Part shown: piece by piece, positions 1 through 4,645 of the stretch
How the letters are laid out: each line of letters opens with the position of its first letter
Numbering within the stretch: the stretch's first letter is position 1
NCBI GenBank assembly: GCA_021850835.1
Contig: JAJZKS010000015.1
Coordinates: forward strand, 1 to 15,030
DNA: 15,030 bases
Direction of reading: 5' to 3'
Source: Thermoplasmata archaeon
GTDB lineage: Archaea; Thermoplasmatota; Thermoplasmata; Thermoplasmatales; Thermoplasmataceae
Program-made: the position numbers and the translations under genes
The notes under the pieces: generated by a model
The model's database searches: none
What the model saw: only the letters and a program-made list of their open reading frames with translations
Told to the model about the DNA's origin: nothing

Positions 1-143
1 AAAAAGTGATAATATCATTAGAAAATGTGATGCTAAACAGCACCGTGTTATTCATCGCCATCACGCTTGCTATTGCCTTATATGGGACATTAACCATTAT
101 CCCGTTCATCAGAATTCAGAAAAGGGTGTCTGATATTTCATGA
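1..143 (+). CDS. C-terminal end of an unknown membrane protein (partial)
   Basis: An open frame enters from the left edge (first full codon at base 3) and stops with TGA at 141-143, giving the last 46 residues of a longer protein. Residues near the end form one strongly hydrophobic stretch of about 20 residues (beginning around LFIAITLAIALYG and ending at IIPF), followed by a short basic tail (RIQKRVSDIS). This is what a C-terminal membrane anchor or last transmembrane helix looks like. The family cannot be told from this fragment, nor whether it belongs to the integrated element or to the host. It is followed by a 145-base gap with two TATA-like sequences. Confidence 0.55.
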   Translation, partial: KVIISLENVMLNSTVLFIAITLAIALYGTLTIIPFIRIQKRVSDIS

Positions 144-156
144 AATGTGAGATCCC

Positions 157-172
157 ACCATATATAAATGGT
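157..172 (+). promoter_or_regulatory. TATA-like box inside a short inverted repeat
   Basis: The sequence ACCAT-ATATAA-ATGGT has perfect 5-base inverted arms around an AT-rich core that resembles an archaeal TATA box. It lies just after the stop of the upstream gene. It could start transcription of the 289-922 cluster with a leader of roughly 100 bases, or be an operator. The assignment is inference. Confidence 0.3.
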
Positions 173-212
173 ATTTTACTTTAGTTGGTTGTGGAATCCG
201 TAATATCCGCAC

Positions 213-220
213 TTTATAAG
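213..220 (+). promoter_or_regulatory. Candidate TATA box for the 289-922 cluster
   Basis: TTTATAAG is a good match to an archaeal TATA element. A start of transcription about 25 bases downstream would leave a leader of some 45-50 bases before the ATG at 289. No clear Shine-Dalgarno sequence precedes that ATG. Confidence 0.35.
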
Positions 221-288
221 TAATCTCTTTTTCTCATTTTCCCAGATAATAGGTTTGGCTTATGTACCATCCTTAATTAAACGGCTTT

Positions 289-495
289 ATGAGTGTATCG
301 GCAAAAACAAAGGATGTACCTGATGACCGCGTGATTCAGGAGATAAAAGAAGCAAGCTATCAGAAAGGATGGAATGCCAGGAAGGAATTTGATTCCGGAC
401 TGATAGAAGATGCAATCCGGAAAAGCAATGATTTTGAGGAATTTTCCAGGATACTGAGAGAAGCCATTGCCAAAGCTGAGGGACCTGTGGAGTAA
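289..495 (+). CDS. Small hypothetical protein, first gene of a coupled cluster
   Basis: This encodes 68 residues from ATG at 289; the family is not recognised. The sequence is charged and mostly helical by composition, with a segment around residues 16-34 (EIKEASYQKGWNARKEFD) and a second helix near the C-terminus (FEEFSRILREAIAKAE). There are no cysteines and no membrane segment. The TAA stop shares its last A with the ATG of the next gene (TAATG), so the two are probably translated in a coupled way. The lack of similarity to housekeeping families, the small size and the packed neighbours fit an accessory gene of the integrated element. It is called as a gene mainly because of the exact overlaps along the cluster. 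Confidence 0.6.
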   Translation: MSVSAKTKDVPDDRVIQEIKEASYQKGWNARKEFDSGLIEDAIRKSNDFEEFSRILREAIAKAEGPVE

Positions 496-728
496 TGTCT
501 AACGAAGATAATGCAATCAGAGAGTTAAGAAAGAAACTTGATTCCTTTGAAACGTCACAGCAAAGGGAACAGTATATCCGTGGTCTGATACATGGCCATA
601 ACTGGTTCCTTGAAACACTTGAAAGGGGCTTGAAGTTAGGACTGAGTGATATGGACCTTGATAAATTCCTCAAGAGTGAGATTCAGTTTCAGAAGATTTT
701 CTGGAGAAGCGTGAGGGACGGGATATGA
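495..728 (+). CDS. Small helical hypothetical protein
   Basis: This encodes 77 residues from an ATG that overlaps the stop of the upstream gene by one base. The N-terminal half (AIRELRKKLDSFETSQQREQ) is a likely amphipathic or coiled-coil helix, followed by a second helical part with several aromatic residues (HNWFLETLERG, IFWRSVRDG). No catalytic or metal-binding pattern is visible and the family is not recognised. Its own stop TGA overlaps the next ATG in an ATGA arrangement at 725-728. A role as an adaptor or a partner of the flanking small proteins would be a guess. Confidence 0.6.
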   Translation: MSNEDNAIRELRKKLDSFETSQQREQYIRGLIHGHNWFLETLERGLKLGLSDMDLDKFLKSEIQFQKIFWRSVRDGI

Positions 729-922
729 ACCGGTTTGATATGGAATTTTGGAATGGTGGACTTAAAGCACTGATTCTCGCAGCTGAGAAATTAGCTGAAA
801 TTGCAGAAGAGGATCCTGTCAATAAGGAAGGCATCCTAATTGCCAGACACAATATTCTTGACATTAAGGAGAAGATTGAGCATATACATTCAAAGGACTT
901 CTACAGGGCCCTAGACGATTAA
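725..922 (+). CDS. Small helical hypothetical protein
   Basis: This encodes 65 residues and is joined to the previous gene by an ATGA overlap. The protein is acidic and helical (LKALILAAEKLAEIAEEDP, then IKEKIEHIHSKDF). The family is not recognised. The gene ends head-on against the minus-strand RHH gene: the two stop codons overlap within the 10-base palindrome CGATTAATCG at 916-925, so the convergent genes share four bases. This is the last gene of the left cluster. Confidence 0.6.
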   Translation: MNRFDMEFWNGGLKALILAAEKLAEIAEEDPVNKEGILIARHNILDIKEKIEHIHSKDFYRALDD

Positions 923-1131
923 TCGTTACCATGCCTGGGATTTTCCTTTTTCCACTTTTCTATTTTTTCTTGAACGGCCTCTCTTATAAAATCAGTCTCT
1001 TTAAACCATCTGCCTTCCTTCTTCATGATAAGTTTGATGTCATCATATTGAGGAAATAAAAAAACAGTGCAGATCTGGACTCCGCTTTTCTTAATAGATT
1101 TTCTTTGGGACCTTTCAGGCTGTCCTTCCAT
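919..1131 (-). CDS. Ribbon-helix-helix DNA-binding protein, probable regulator of the element
   Basis: With the ATG at 1131 the product has 70 residues. From about residue 18 it fits the ribbon-helix-helix fold: a short strand (CTVFLF), helix A (PQYDDIKLIMKKEG) and helix B (KETDFIREAVQEKIEKWKKE). The pattern xFIREAVxEKIEK is typical of CopG/MetJ-like RHH regulators, which bind inverted or tandem short sites as dimers. An upstream in-frame ATG at 1179 would add 16 residues. I prefer 1131 because the palindromic TATA at 1151-1160 is then about 25 bases upstream, as in a leaderless gene, and because the GAATG half-sites then lie outside the coding sequence. It is transcribed divergently from the integrase operon, so repression of that operon and of itself is the natural inference. 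Confidence 0.72.
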   Translation of the reverse strand: MEGQPERSQRKSIKKSGVQICTVFLFPQYDDIKLIMKKEGRWFKETDFIREAVQEKIEKWKKENPRHGND

Positions 1132-1150
1132 AGAATGATAAGGAATGGAA

Positions 1151-1160
1151 ATATTAATAT
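1151..1160. promoter_or_regulatory. Palindromic TATA box shared by two divergent genes
   Basis: ATATTAATAT reads the same on both strands. On the minus strand it lies about 25 bases before the ATG at 1131; on the plus strand about 43 bases before the ATG at 1199, which predicts a start near 1182 inside the inverted repeat. A single symmetrical TATA serving both directions is inferred from position only. Confidence 0.45.
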
Positions 1161-1173
1161 AATCGGAATGTCT

Positions 1174-1193
1174 TGTCATTCTGTGGAATGACA
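1174..1193. promoter_or_regulatory. Perfect inverted repeat, probable operator
   Basis: TGTCATTC-TGTG-GAATGACA has 8-base perfect arms and a 4-base spacer. It covers the predicted plus-strand transcription start, immediately before the ATG at 1199, so a bound protein would block the integrase operon. The arm is the same GAATGACA element that recurs in the array. Confidence 0.55.
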
Positions 1194-1198
1194 GAATT

Positions 1199-1357
1199 AT
1201 GTTAGAGAATGATAGAGTTAAGGGAAGGAAGACCTCAATCCCGATCTATGAGGACACTCTTTTTGAACTTGATAAGAAGAGAGAGGTCTATAATGATGGC
1301 TCCAAAGAAAACTGGGATCATTTCCTCAGGCGAATAGTGAGTGGTGTTTCACAGTGA
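1199..1357 (+). CDS. Small RHH-like protein, first gene of the integrase operon
   Basis: This encodes 52 residues from ATG at 1199 to TGA at 1355-1357. The pattern is a short strand with helix A (TSIPIYEDTLFELDKKREVYN) and a second helix (KENWDHFLRRIVSG). This resembles the short archaeal ribbon-helix-helix-like proteins that often act as antitoxins or auto-regulators, so it may be a second DNA-binding protein facing the RHH gene at 919-1131. Its stop overlaps the GTG of the next gene (GTGA), which supports its reality despite its length. No toxin-like partner was recognised next to it, so an antitoxin role is not claimed. Confidence 0.65.
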   Translation: MLENDRVKGRKTSIPIYEDTLFELDKKREVYNDGSKENWDHFLRRIVSGVSQ

Positions 1358-1635
1358 TAACGGAAAAAATGATTGGTTTGCACAACCTATCTATAATTTA
1401 CAGACGGCTAAAAAGGGTTTTTGTCCCATACGAGGACAGAATGGATTCCATTTCCCTCATTATGGATGTCCAGAACGTAATCAGGAATCTCATGGAATTC
1501 CGTCTTGAAAACAGGGAAAATAAATTCCTTGAAAGACAGATCAAAGAGATAGCACATCTACAGAGCTCCCTGGTGGAAAGATATCAAAAGAGATTCGGTG
1601 AATTTCCCTTTGAAATTGTGGAGCTGGTCCAATGA
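1354..1635 (+). CDS. Helical hypothetical protein
   Basis: This encodes 93 residues from a GTG start that overlaps the previous stop by four bases. An internal ATG six codons on is a weaker alternative because it would lose the coupling. The sequence is almost entirely helical: a basic N-terminal part (YRRLKRVFVPYEDR), then a long heptad-like stretch (RNLMEFRLENRENKFLERQ through LVERYQKRFG) that suggests a coiled coil or helical hairpin. There are no cysteines and no membrane segment, and the family is not recognised. The stop overlaps the next ATG (ATGA at 1632-1635). Confidence 0.62.
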   Translation: MITEKMIGLHNLSIIYRRLKRVFVPYEDRMDSISLIMDVQNVIRNLMEFRLENRENKFLERQIKEIAHLQSSLVERYQKRFGEFPFEIVELVQ

Positions 1636-2036
1636 AGCTCCAGGATATAGACATCAAAATCCCAATGAAGTTTGATTCCTTGGGAAATCCCATTATCACT
1701 GAAAGCGAAAGGGAAGCACTTGGGCTAGTAAAAACCAGCAGGCCAGATCCGCGCCACTGGTATAGATTTGAATGCAGAAACTGTGGTAACATCTGGAAAG
1801 CAAGAGCAAGGCCTGACAGAGCGAAGTACTGCAATAAGTGCAAATCACTTTCTGTGAAGCGTGAAAGGTTGGGAAACGGAAAGAAGGGAGGTTCACATCA
1901 GAAGAAACCTGAGCCCAGGAAAATGAATTCCAGGAATGTTCAACTGACTATTCACCTGAATACCAGGAGAAAAGATCTCATTGAGGCATACAACAGAGAT
2001 CCTGGCCACAGGATTGACCTGGAGGTTGATGCCTGA
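1632..2036 (+). CDS. Zinc-ribbon protein, unknown role
   Basis: This encodes 134 residues. The centre holds a zinc-ribbon pattern, C48-x2-C51 (CRNCGNIWKARAR) and C67-x2-C70 (YCNKCKS), surrounded by Arg and Lys. A very basic linker follows (residues 73-98), and then a short C-terminal segment (VQLTIHLNTRRKDLIEAYN) that could form a strand and helix. A basic zinc ribbon suggests binding of DNA or RNA; replication, recombination directionality or transcription control of the element would all fit, but none is shown. It is coupled to both neighbours, with ATGA upstream and TGATG downstream. Confidence 0.65.
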   Translation: MKLQDIDIKIPMKFDSLGNPIITESEREALGLVKTSRPDPRHWYRFECRNCGNIWKARARPDRAKYCNKCKSLSVKRERLGNGKKGGSHQKKPEPRKMNSRNVQLTIHLNTRRKDLIEAYNRDPGHRIDLEVDA

Positions 2037-2245
2037 TGTGTTCAGAATGTTTTGAAATTCTTGACTGCAAGTGCAAGTTCTGTGACTTTGAAGCTGTACT
2101 CAAGGATGAAGAGCTCAGAGCAAAATACCAGGGTTGTCCGGACTGTGATCACACACCACAGGGATTTTACAACCTTGAACCCTGGAAAAAGAAGAACCAG
2201 GAATCATCTGAATTTGTTGAGATAGTTCTGGAGGTCATAGAATGA
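2036..2245 (+). CDS. Small Cys-rich, probable zinc-binding protein
   Basis: This encodes 69 residues, its ATG sharing one base with the upstream stop (TGATG). Seven cysteines lie in the first 37 residues: C2-x2-C5, C11-x-C13-x2-C16 and C34-x2-C37. That is enough for one zinc site, possibly two. The rest is acidic (SEFVEIVLEVIE) and has no recognisable domain. Its place beside another zinc-ribbon gene in the integrase operon suggests a nucleic-acid or protein-contact role in the element, but the family is not recognised. Confidence 0.6.
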   Translation: MCSECFEILDCKCKFCDFEAVLKDEELRAKYQGCPDCDHTPQGFYNLEPWKKKNQESSEFVEIVLEVIE

Positions 2246-2670
2246 TGTCCATTGAGCAGCCATCTTCTTTGGAAGAGTACAGAAAGCTTCTCAAGGAATA
2301 CTCCCAGTATTCGGTGAATCTCAAGAACTGGCTTTATGAAGGTCTCACTTCGATCATGGGACAATCACCGCCAGGTTGGTTCTTTGAGTTAGTCTACAAG
2401 GACGCACATTCACCATTGATTTACTGGATGAAGGACAAACCAGGGATAACCAGATCTGAGGAGAATGAATCATCTCAGAATGAAAGGGAAACCATTGAAG
2501 ATCTCATTGTTGAATTTGGCTTAATCAAAGATGGACCAATCATAAGAGTTGGGAGTCCAATCAGTTCTGCACAGCTCCTGGATCTTAAGGCAAGATTCAG
2601 GAACCTTGACTATGAATTCCTGGATGCAAAGGGAGTGTTCAGGCCAAAGTGGAAGGGTGTGCAGAAATGA
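2242..2670 (+). CDS. Hypothetical protein of the integrase operon
   Basis: This encodes 142 residues; two adjacent ATG codons at 2242 and 2245 are both possible starts, and the first overlaps the previous stop. The N-terminal third is helical (SLEEYRKLLKEYSQYSVNLKNWLYEG). A central part is rich in aromatic and proline residues (SPPGWFFELVYKDAHSPLIYW). A polar, Ser/Glu-rich linker around residues 70-84 leads to a C-terminal part that looks alpha/beta (PIIRVGSPISSAQLLDLKAR). No family or active-site motif is recognised. The stop overlaps the ATG of the membrane protein at 2667. Confidence 0.62.
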   Translation: MMSIEQPSSLEEYRKLLKEYSQYSVNLKNWLYEGLTSIMGQSPPGWFFELVYKDAHSPLIYWMKDKPGITRSEENESSQNERETIEDLIVEFGLIKDGPIIRVGSPISSAQLLDLKARFRNLDYEFLDAKGVFRPKWKGVQK

Positions 2671-2888
2671 AGCCTGTCAAACATCTTAGAAAACTGTGGT
2701 TAATCACAGCAATAGGCGGTGTACTTGGTTCGGGCATTACCGTAACCAACCAGGCTTTTTCTTTCAATGAATCAGTGAGTTTCAGCCTGTTTTCAGCAAT
2801 AGAAGGCTCCATTCTCCTAGGTCTCGGATATCTGCTGTTCGTGTACATCCTGGAGAATCATTTCTCAGTCAGGAGGTCCAGTGAATGA
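2667..2888 (+). CDS. Small two-helix membrane protein
   Basis: This encodes 73 residues from ATG at 2667. An upstream in-frame ATG at 2649 would add six residues but would lose the precise ATGA overlap with the preceding stop. Two hydrophobic segments are visible, about residues 9-27 (KLWLITAIGGVLGSGITV) and 42-66 (FSLFSAIEGSILLGLGYLLF). Basic residues before the first and after the second suggest that both ends are in the cytoplasm. The family is not recognised. Small membrane proteins are common in archaeal plasmids and viruses, but the role here is open. The stop overlaps the next ATG. Confidence 0.6.
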   Translation: MKPVKHLRKLWLITAIGGVLGSGITVTNQAFSFNESVSFSLFSAIEGSILLGLGYLLFVYILENHFSVRRSSE

Positions 2889-3016
2889 CCTGCATTTGTG
2901 AACATGTCAAGGCAGAGCATCTGCTTACAGGACAATGTTATCAATGCGAATGCCCCAGGTATGAGCTTGACATAAAGGCAGACAGGGAGAAAATTAGGAT
3001 GGAGGCGAACCGTTGA
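2885..3016 (+). CDS. Very short zinc-motif protein before the integrase
   Basis: This encodes 43 residues from ATG at 2885 (overlapping the upstream stop) to TGA at 3014-3016, which in turn overlaps the TTG of the integrase (TTGA). Cys and His residues are arranged as C3-x-C5-x-H7-x3-H11, then C18-x2-C21-x-C23. This recalls the CxCxHxxxxHxxxGxCxxCxC metal-binding motif seen in short phage and plasmid proteins. The remaining half is a charged helix. The doubly overlapped frame and the metal-site spacing argue that it is real. A role in integrase control is possible only by position. Confidence 0.6.
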   Translation: MTCICEHVKAEHLLTGQCYQCECPRYELDIKADREKIRMEANR

Positions 3017-3936
3017 ATCAGGAATACTTTGCAGCGAAACTGAAAGAGTTTAGGATCAAGATGCTTCCACAATATTCTAGAGAGACGCTTGATCGCAATG
3101 TAAGGAGAATTGAGCAGCTATCAAGGAGAGGAATGGACCCGTTCAGCGTCGAAGAATCATGGGTGTTTGAATACTGCGCAGGGGAGCTTGAACACAGCAA
3201 GAAACGTAACTCCCTCAGGCTGGAGATGGAAGATCTCAAGCGATGGGTAGAATTCACGGGCCAGGCCATCAGGATTCCTAAATTCACCAAGGAGGCCGAA
3301 CAGGATCCATGGTTCCCCACAACGGAGGAATACCGGGAAGTCCTGAAGACATGCAGCTTAAACTTCAAGGGAAGGATCAGGGACTGGCTCAAGCAAACCG
3401 AGCATGAAAGAAAGTGGTACAGGACAGCGCTTATCATTAGGGTGCTAGCTGAAGGGGGAATGAGAAGTTCTGAACTAGTGCGCATGAACCTGGATGAGCG
3501 CAGGGAACAGGGCTACTTCATACGGTCTTCCAAGAGGGAAAGAGACAGATTTGTCGCTCTTAGCCCGGCCACACTTGAGATGCTTGACCGCTACATCCAA
3601 CAGTACAGGCAGAACACCGACAGGAAGGCACTGTGGACATCGGACTACGGGAGACTAAGAACTGCGGTTGTGAGATCACTGGTGAAGGAAGCAGGAAAGG
3701 CCGCAAATGTCCCACAGCTTCACCCTCATGCCCTGAGGCATTACTGTGCAACACAACTCATGAAGTCAGGGATAGACTTGAGGAAAATACAGATTCATCT
3801 TGGCCATGCTTCTATTCAGTCCACGCAGCGTTACACGCATATGCTGAGCCAGGATGTTCAGGCGGAGATTTATGAGATATACAGCAGGGTTCGGGAACCC
3901 GATTTTTTCGAAAATGAGGAGGCAATAGCAGTATGA
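3013..3936 (+). CDS. Tyrosine recombinase / integrase (XerC/XerD-like)
   Basis: This encodes 307 residues from a TTG start coupled to the preceding gene. The N-terminal part (about residues 1-90) fits the helical core-binding domain. The C-terminal catalytic domain shows all expected residues: R151 (GGMRSSEL), K174 (SSKRER), H239 and R242 (HPHALRHYCATQ), H265 (HLGHAS) and nucleophile Y274 (TQRYTHM). The enzyme is thus complete and probably active. It is the last full gene of the operon, is transcribed toward the tRNA-Trp gene and ends 50 bases from that gene's 3' end, as in archaeal elements with an intact, tRNA-targeting integrase. The alternative is the chromosomal dimer-resolving XerA, which also has this fold. 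The small accessory genes and the tRNA next door favour an element integrase. Confidence 0.9.
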   Translation: MNQEYFAAKLKEFRIKMLPQYSRETLDRNVRRIEQLSRRGMDPFSVEESWVFEYCAGELEHSKKRNSLRLEMEDLKRWVEFTGQAIRIPKFTKEAEQDPWFPTTEEYREVLKTCSLNFKGRIRDWLKQTEHERKWYRTALIIRVLAEGGMRSSELVRMNLDERREQGYFIRSSKRERDRFVALSPATLEMLDRYIQQYRQNTDRKALWTSDYGRLRTAVVRSLVKEAGKAANVPQLHPHALRHYCATQLMKSGIDLRKIQIHLGHASIQSTQRYTHMLSQDVQAEIYEIYSRVREPDFFENEEAIAV

Positions 3937-4037
3937 CTGAGTCTGTAAGCATATTGAAGAAGAGCGGAAAAGGTACCCAATATGAGTGGGGATACTGGGA
4001 TTTGAACCCAGATCTGCGGGTCTCTTCCGGTTCATAG
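3933..4037 (+). other. 34-codon open frame reading from the integrase stop into the tRNA gene
   Basis: An ATG overlapping the integrase stop (ATGA) opens a frame of 34 codons, ending at TAG 4035-4037. Its second half is antisense to the 3' exon and intron end of tRNA-Trp. It could be a coupled gene cut and re-joined by integration at the att site, or chance. Confidence 0.25.
3987..4021. other. Putative attachment region (tRNA-Trp 3' exon)
   Basis: Archaeal tyrosine integrases usually recombine within the 3' half of a tRNA and restore it on integration. The T arm and 3' acceptor strand here are intact and face the integrase gene. The exact crossover cannot be given because no duplicate is present in the window. 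Confidence 0.4.
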
Positions 4038-4088
4038 TTCCAGTCACTCATCATCTAATCAGGTGACCCGTAGTTAATCATAACCTGA
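4022..4088 (-). ncRNA. tRNA-Trp intron that is a box C/D 2'-O-methylation guide RNA
   Basis: Read on the minus strand, the intron contains box C ATGATTA (4081-4075, one base off RUGAUGA), a 12-base guide interval, box D' CTGA (4062-4059), a 4-base spacer, box C' ATGATGA (4054-4048), a second 12-base interval, and box D ATGA (4035-4032, one base off CUGA). The first guide (CGGGTC, 4070-4065) pairs with the 3' splice region, and the fifth base upstream of D' faces C39. The second guide holds TGACTGG (4046-4040), which pairs with CCAGTCA across the 5' splice site; the fifth base upstream of D faces C34. Introns of tRNA-Trp in Haloferax and Pyrococcus guide methylation of the same two positions, so the function follows from established cases plus exact fit here. 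Confidence 0.88.
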
Positions 4089-4156
4089 CTGGAGCCCATC
4101 AGGATGCCTGATTACCCCATATCCCCATATTCCCGCATTAGGCGTAAGTGGTATGA

Positions 4157-4165
4157 ATACTTAAA
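4157..4165 (-). promoter_or_regulatory. Probable TATA box of tRNA-Trp
   Basis: TTTAAGTAT on the minus strand is centred about 35 bases before the first base of the tRNA. This fits a start a few bases upstream of the mature 5' end. Confidence 0.45.
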
Positions 4166-4617
4166 TGACCAAAGCAGGTCAAGTGTGTATTCCTATACGT
4201 CTTAAGTCTCAGGAAGTTCTTGAGAATGTGCTTTGAATATAAATAGATATTTCAGGCTGCCTGCATAAAGTTCATCAGATGCATTATTGCCTTTCTTAAA
4301 TGCTGCCTTATTACTATCAATTCGTAATATTTGGCTTCTCAAGCCAACCTGTTTCCTGGACACCAGGTAAGTTGCAGGCATAAATGTATTCATTTTCCAC
4401 GGAAAGAATGGAGCCAAACGCACAAGGGGAAACATATCAACGCAGAGATCGGACCTGCATTGGGCAATTTAACTTAGGACTGATCTGTGATCATTTGAAA
4501 TTGCTTCGGCAAGATGCATAAATGATAAAATGAGGTTAGAAAAACTGTGGCTGGTTCCAATTAACGAGTTAACAATTTGGACATATGGGAGTGAAAATTG
4601 TAGTATCACTGAATCGA
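4166..4617. other. Gap without a convincing gene
   Basis: About 450 bases lie between the tRNA promoter and the eL41 end. An open frame of 77 codons (4202-4435, minus) has no recognisable family, motif or promoter. The plus-strand frame from 4530 runs antisense through the eL41 gene. A small dyad (TTAAC-GA-GTTAA) is present near 4561. The stretch may hold decayed remnants of earlier insertions at this tRNA, but nothing can be named. Confidence 0.4.
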
Positions 4618-4645
4618 AAGGCAGGGATTACTCCCTGTTTGCCTT
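4618..4645 (-). terminator. Hairpin around the eL41 stop codon
   Basis: The arms CAGGGA (4622-4627) and TCCCTG (4632-4637) form a 6-pair stem with the stop codon in the 4-base loop. A few outer pairs (AAGG with CCTT) can extend it across an internal bulge. There is no long T tract, so a role as terminator or 3' stabiliser is uncertain. Confidence 0.3.

Larger units (their letters stand above)
1133..1214. promoter_or_regulatory. Array of GAATG half-sites in the divergent regulatory region
   Basis: GAATG occurs at 1133, 1143, 1166, 1186 and 1207. Three copies extend to GAATGAYA (1133, 1186, 1207). The spacings are 10, 23, 20 and 21 bases, close to one or two helical turns. One reverse copy (TGTCATTC, 1174-1181) pairs with the 1186 copy to form a palindrome. 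The array spans the gap between the RHH start at 1131 and the ATG at 1199. A multi-dimer operator for the RHH protein is inferred. Confidence 0.5.
289..3986. mobile_element. Probable integrated element next to tRNA-Trp (left end not defined)
   Basis: Evidence for a mobile element: an intact tyrosine integrase directly beside a tRNA 3' end, twelve mostly unrecognised short genes with overlapping stops and starts, RHH regulators with an operator-like region, and several small zinc proteins. The right end is placed at the tRNA. The left end is arbitrary: no copy of the tRNA 3' part is found between 1 and 290, so the element may extend beyond the window or may have lost its second att site. Genes for replication or capsid were not recognised. 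Confidence 0.6.
3987..4126 (-). tRNA. tRNA-Trp(CCA) with a 67-base intron
   Basis: The 5' exon is 4126-4089 (38 bases) and the 3' exon 4021-3987 (35 bases), giving 73 bases without encoded CCA. The acceptor stem GGGGATA/TATCCCC pairs perfectly, with discriminator A. The T arm is CTGGG-TTCAAAT-CCCAG. The D arm runs GGGT to TCCT with a standard AA...GGCA loop. The anticodon stem is ATGGG/CCCGC, with one U-G pair and an A27-C43 mismatch at its base. The anticodon CCA follows C32 and T33. The intron at 4022-4088 sits at the canonical 37/38 position. A bulge-helix-bulge can be drawn: bulges A36-G37/U and A-G/A38 flank a 4-pair helix (positions 32-35 with GAAG of the intron) that has one C-A mismatch. 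The gene is also the likely target of the neighbouring integrase. Confidence 0.93.

Noticed and set aside
287..673. 128-codon open frame on the minus strand
   Set aside because: It is antisense to two overlapping small genes, Ser/Leu-rich without a domain, and has no promoter; a shadow frame.
1199..1357. Reading the 52-residue gene as an antitoxin of a toxin-antitoxin pair
   Set aside because: The RHH-like shape fits, but no neighbouring product shows a recognisable toxin motif.
1541..1843. 100-codon minus-strand frame
   Set aside because: It is antisense to the zinc-ribbon gene, whose Cys pairs and coupling are more convincing.
3018..3485. 155-codon minus-strand frame
   Set aside because: It is antisense to the N-terminal half of a clear integrase; composition is that of a shadow.
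3766..4054. Two minus-strand frames over the integrase end and tRNA
   Set aside because: They run through the tRNA-Trp gene and its intron and against the integrase; not coding.
4202..4435. 77-codon minus-strand frame in the gap after the tRNA
   Set aside because: No family, motif or promoter is visible; kept only as a remark within the gap entry.
4127..4627. CRISPR array or repeat cluster in the gene-poor gap
   Set aside because: No regularly spaced direct repeats are present; only short AT-rich dyads occur.
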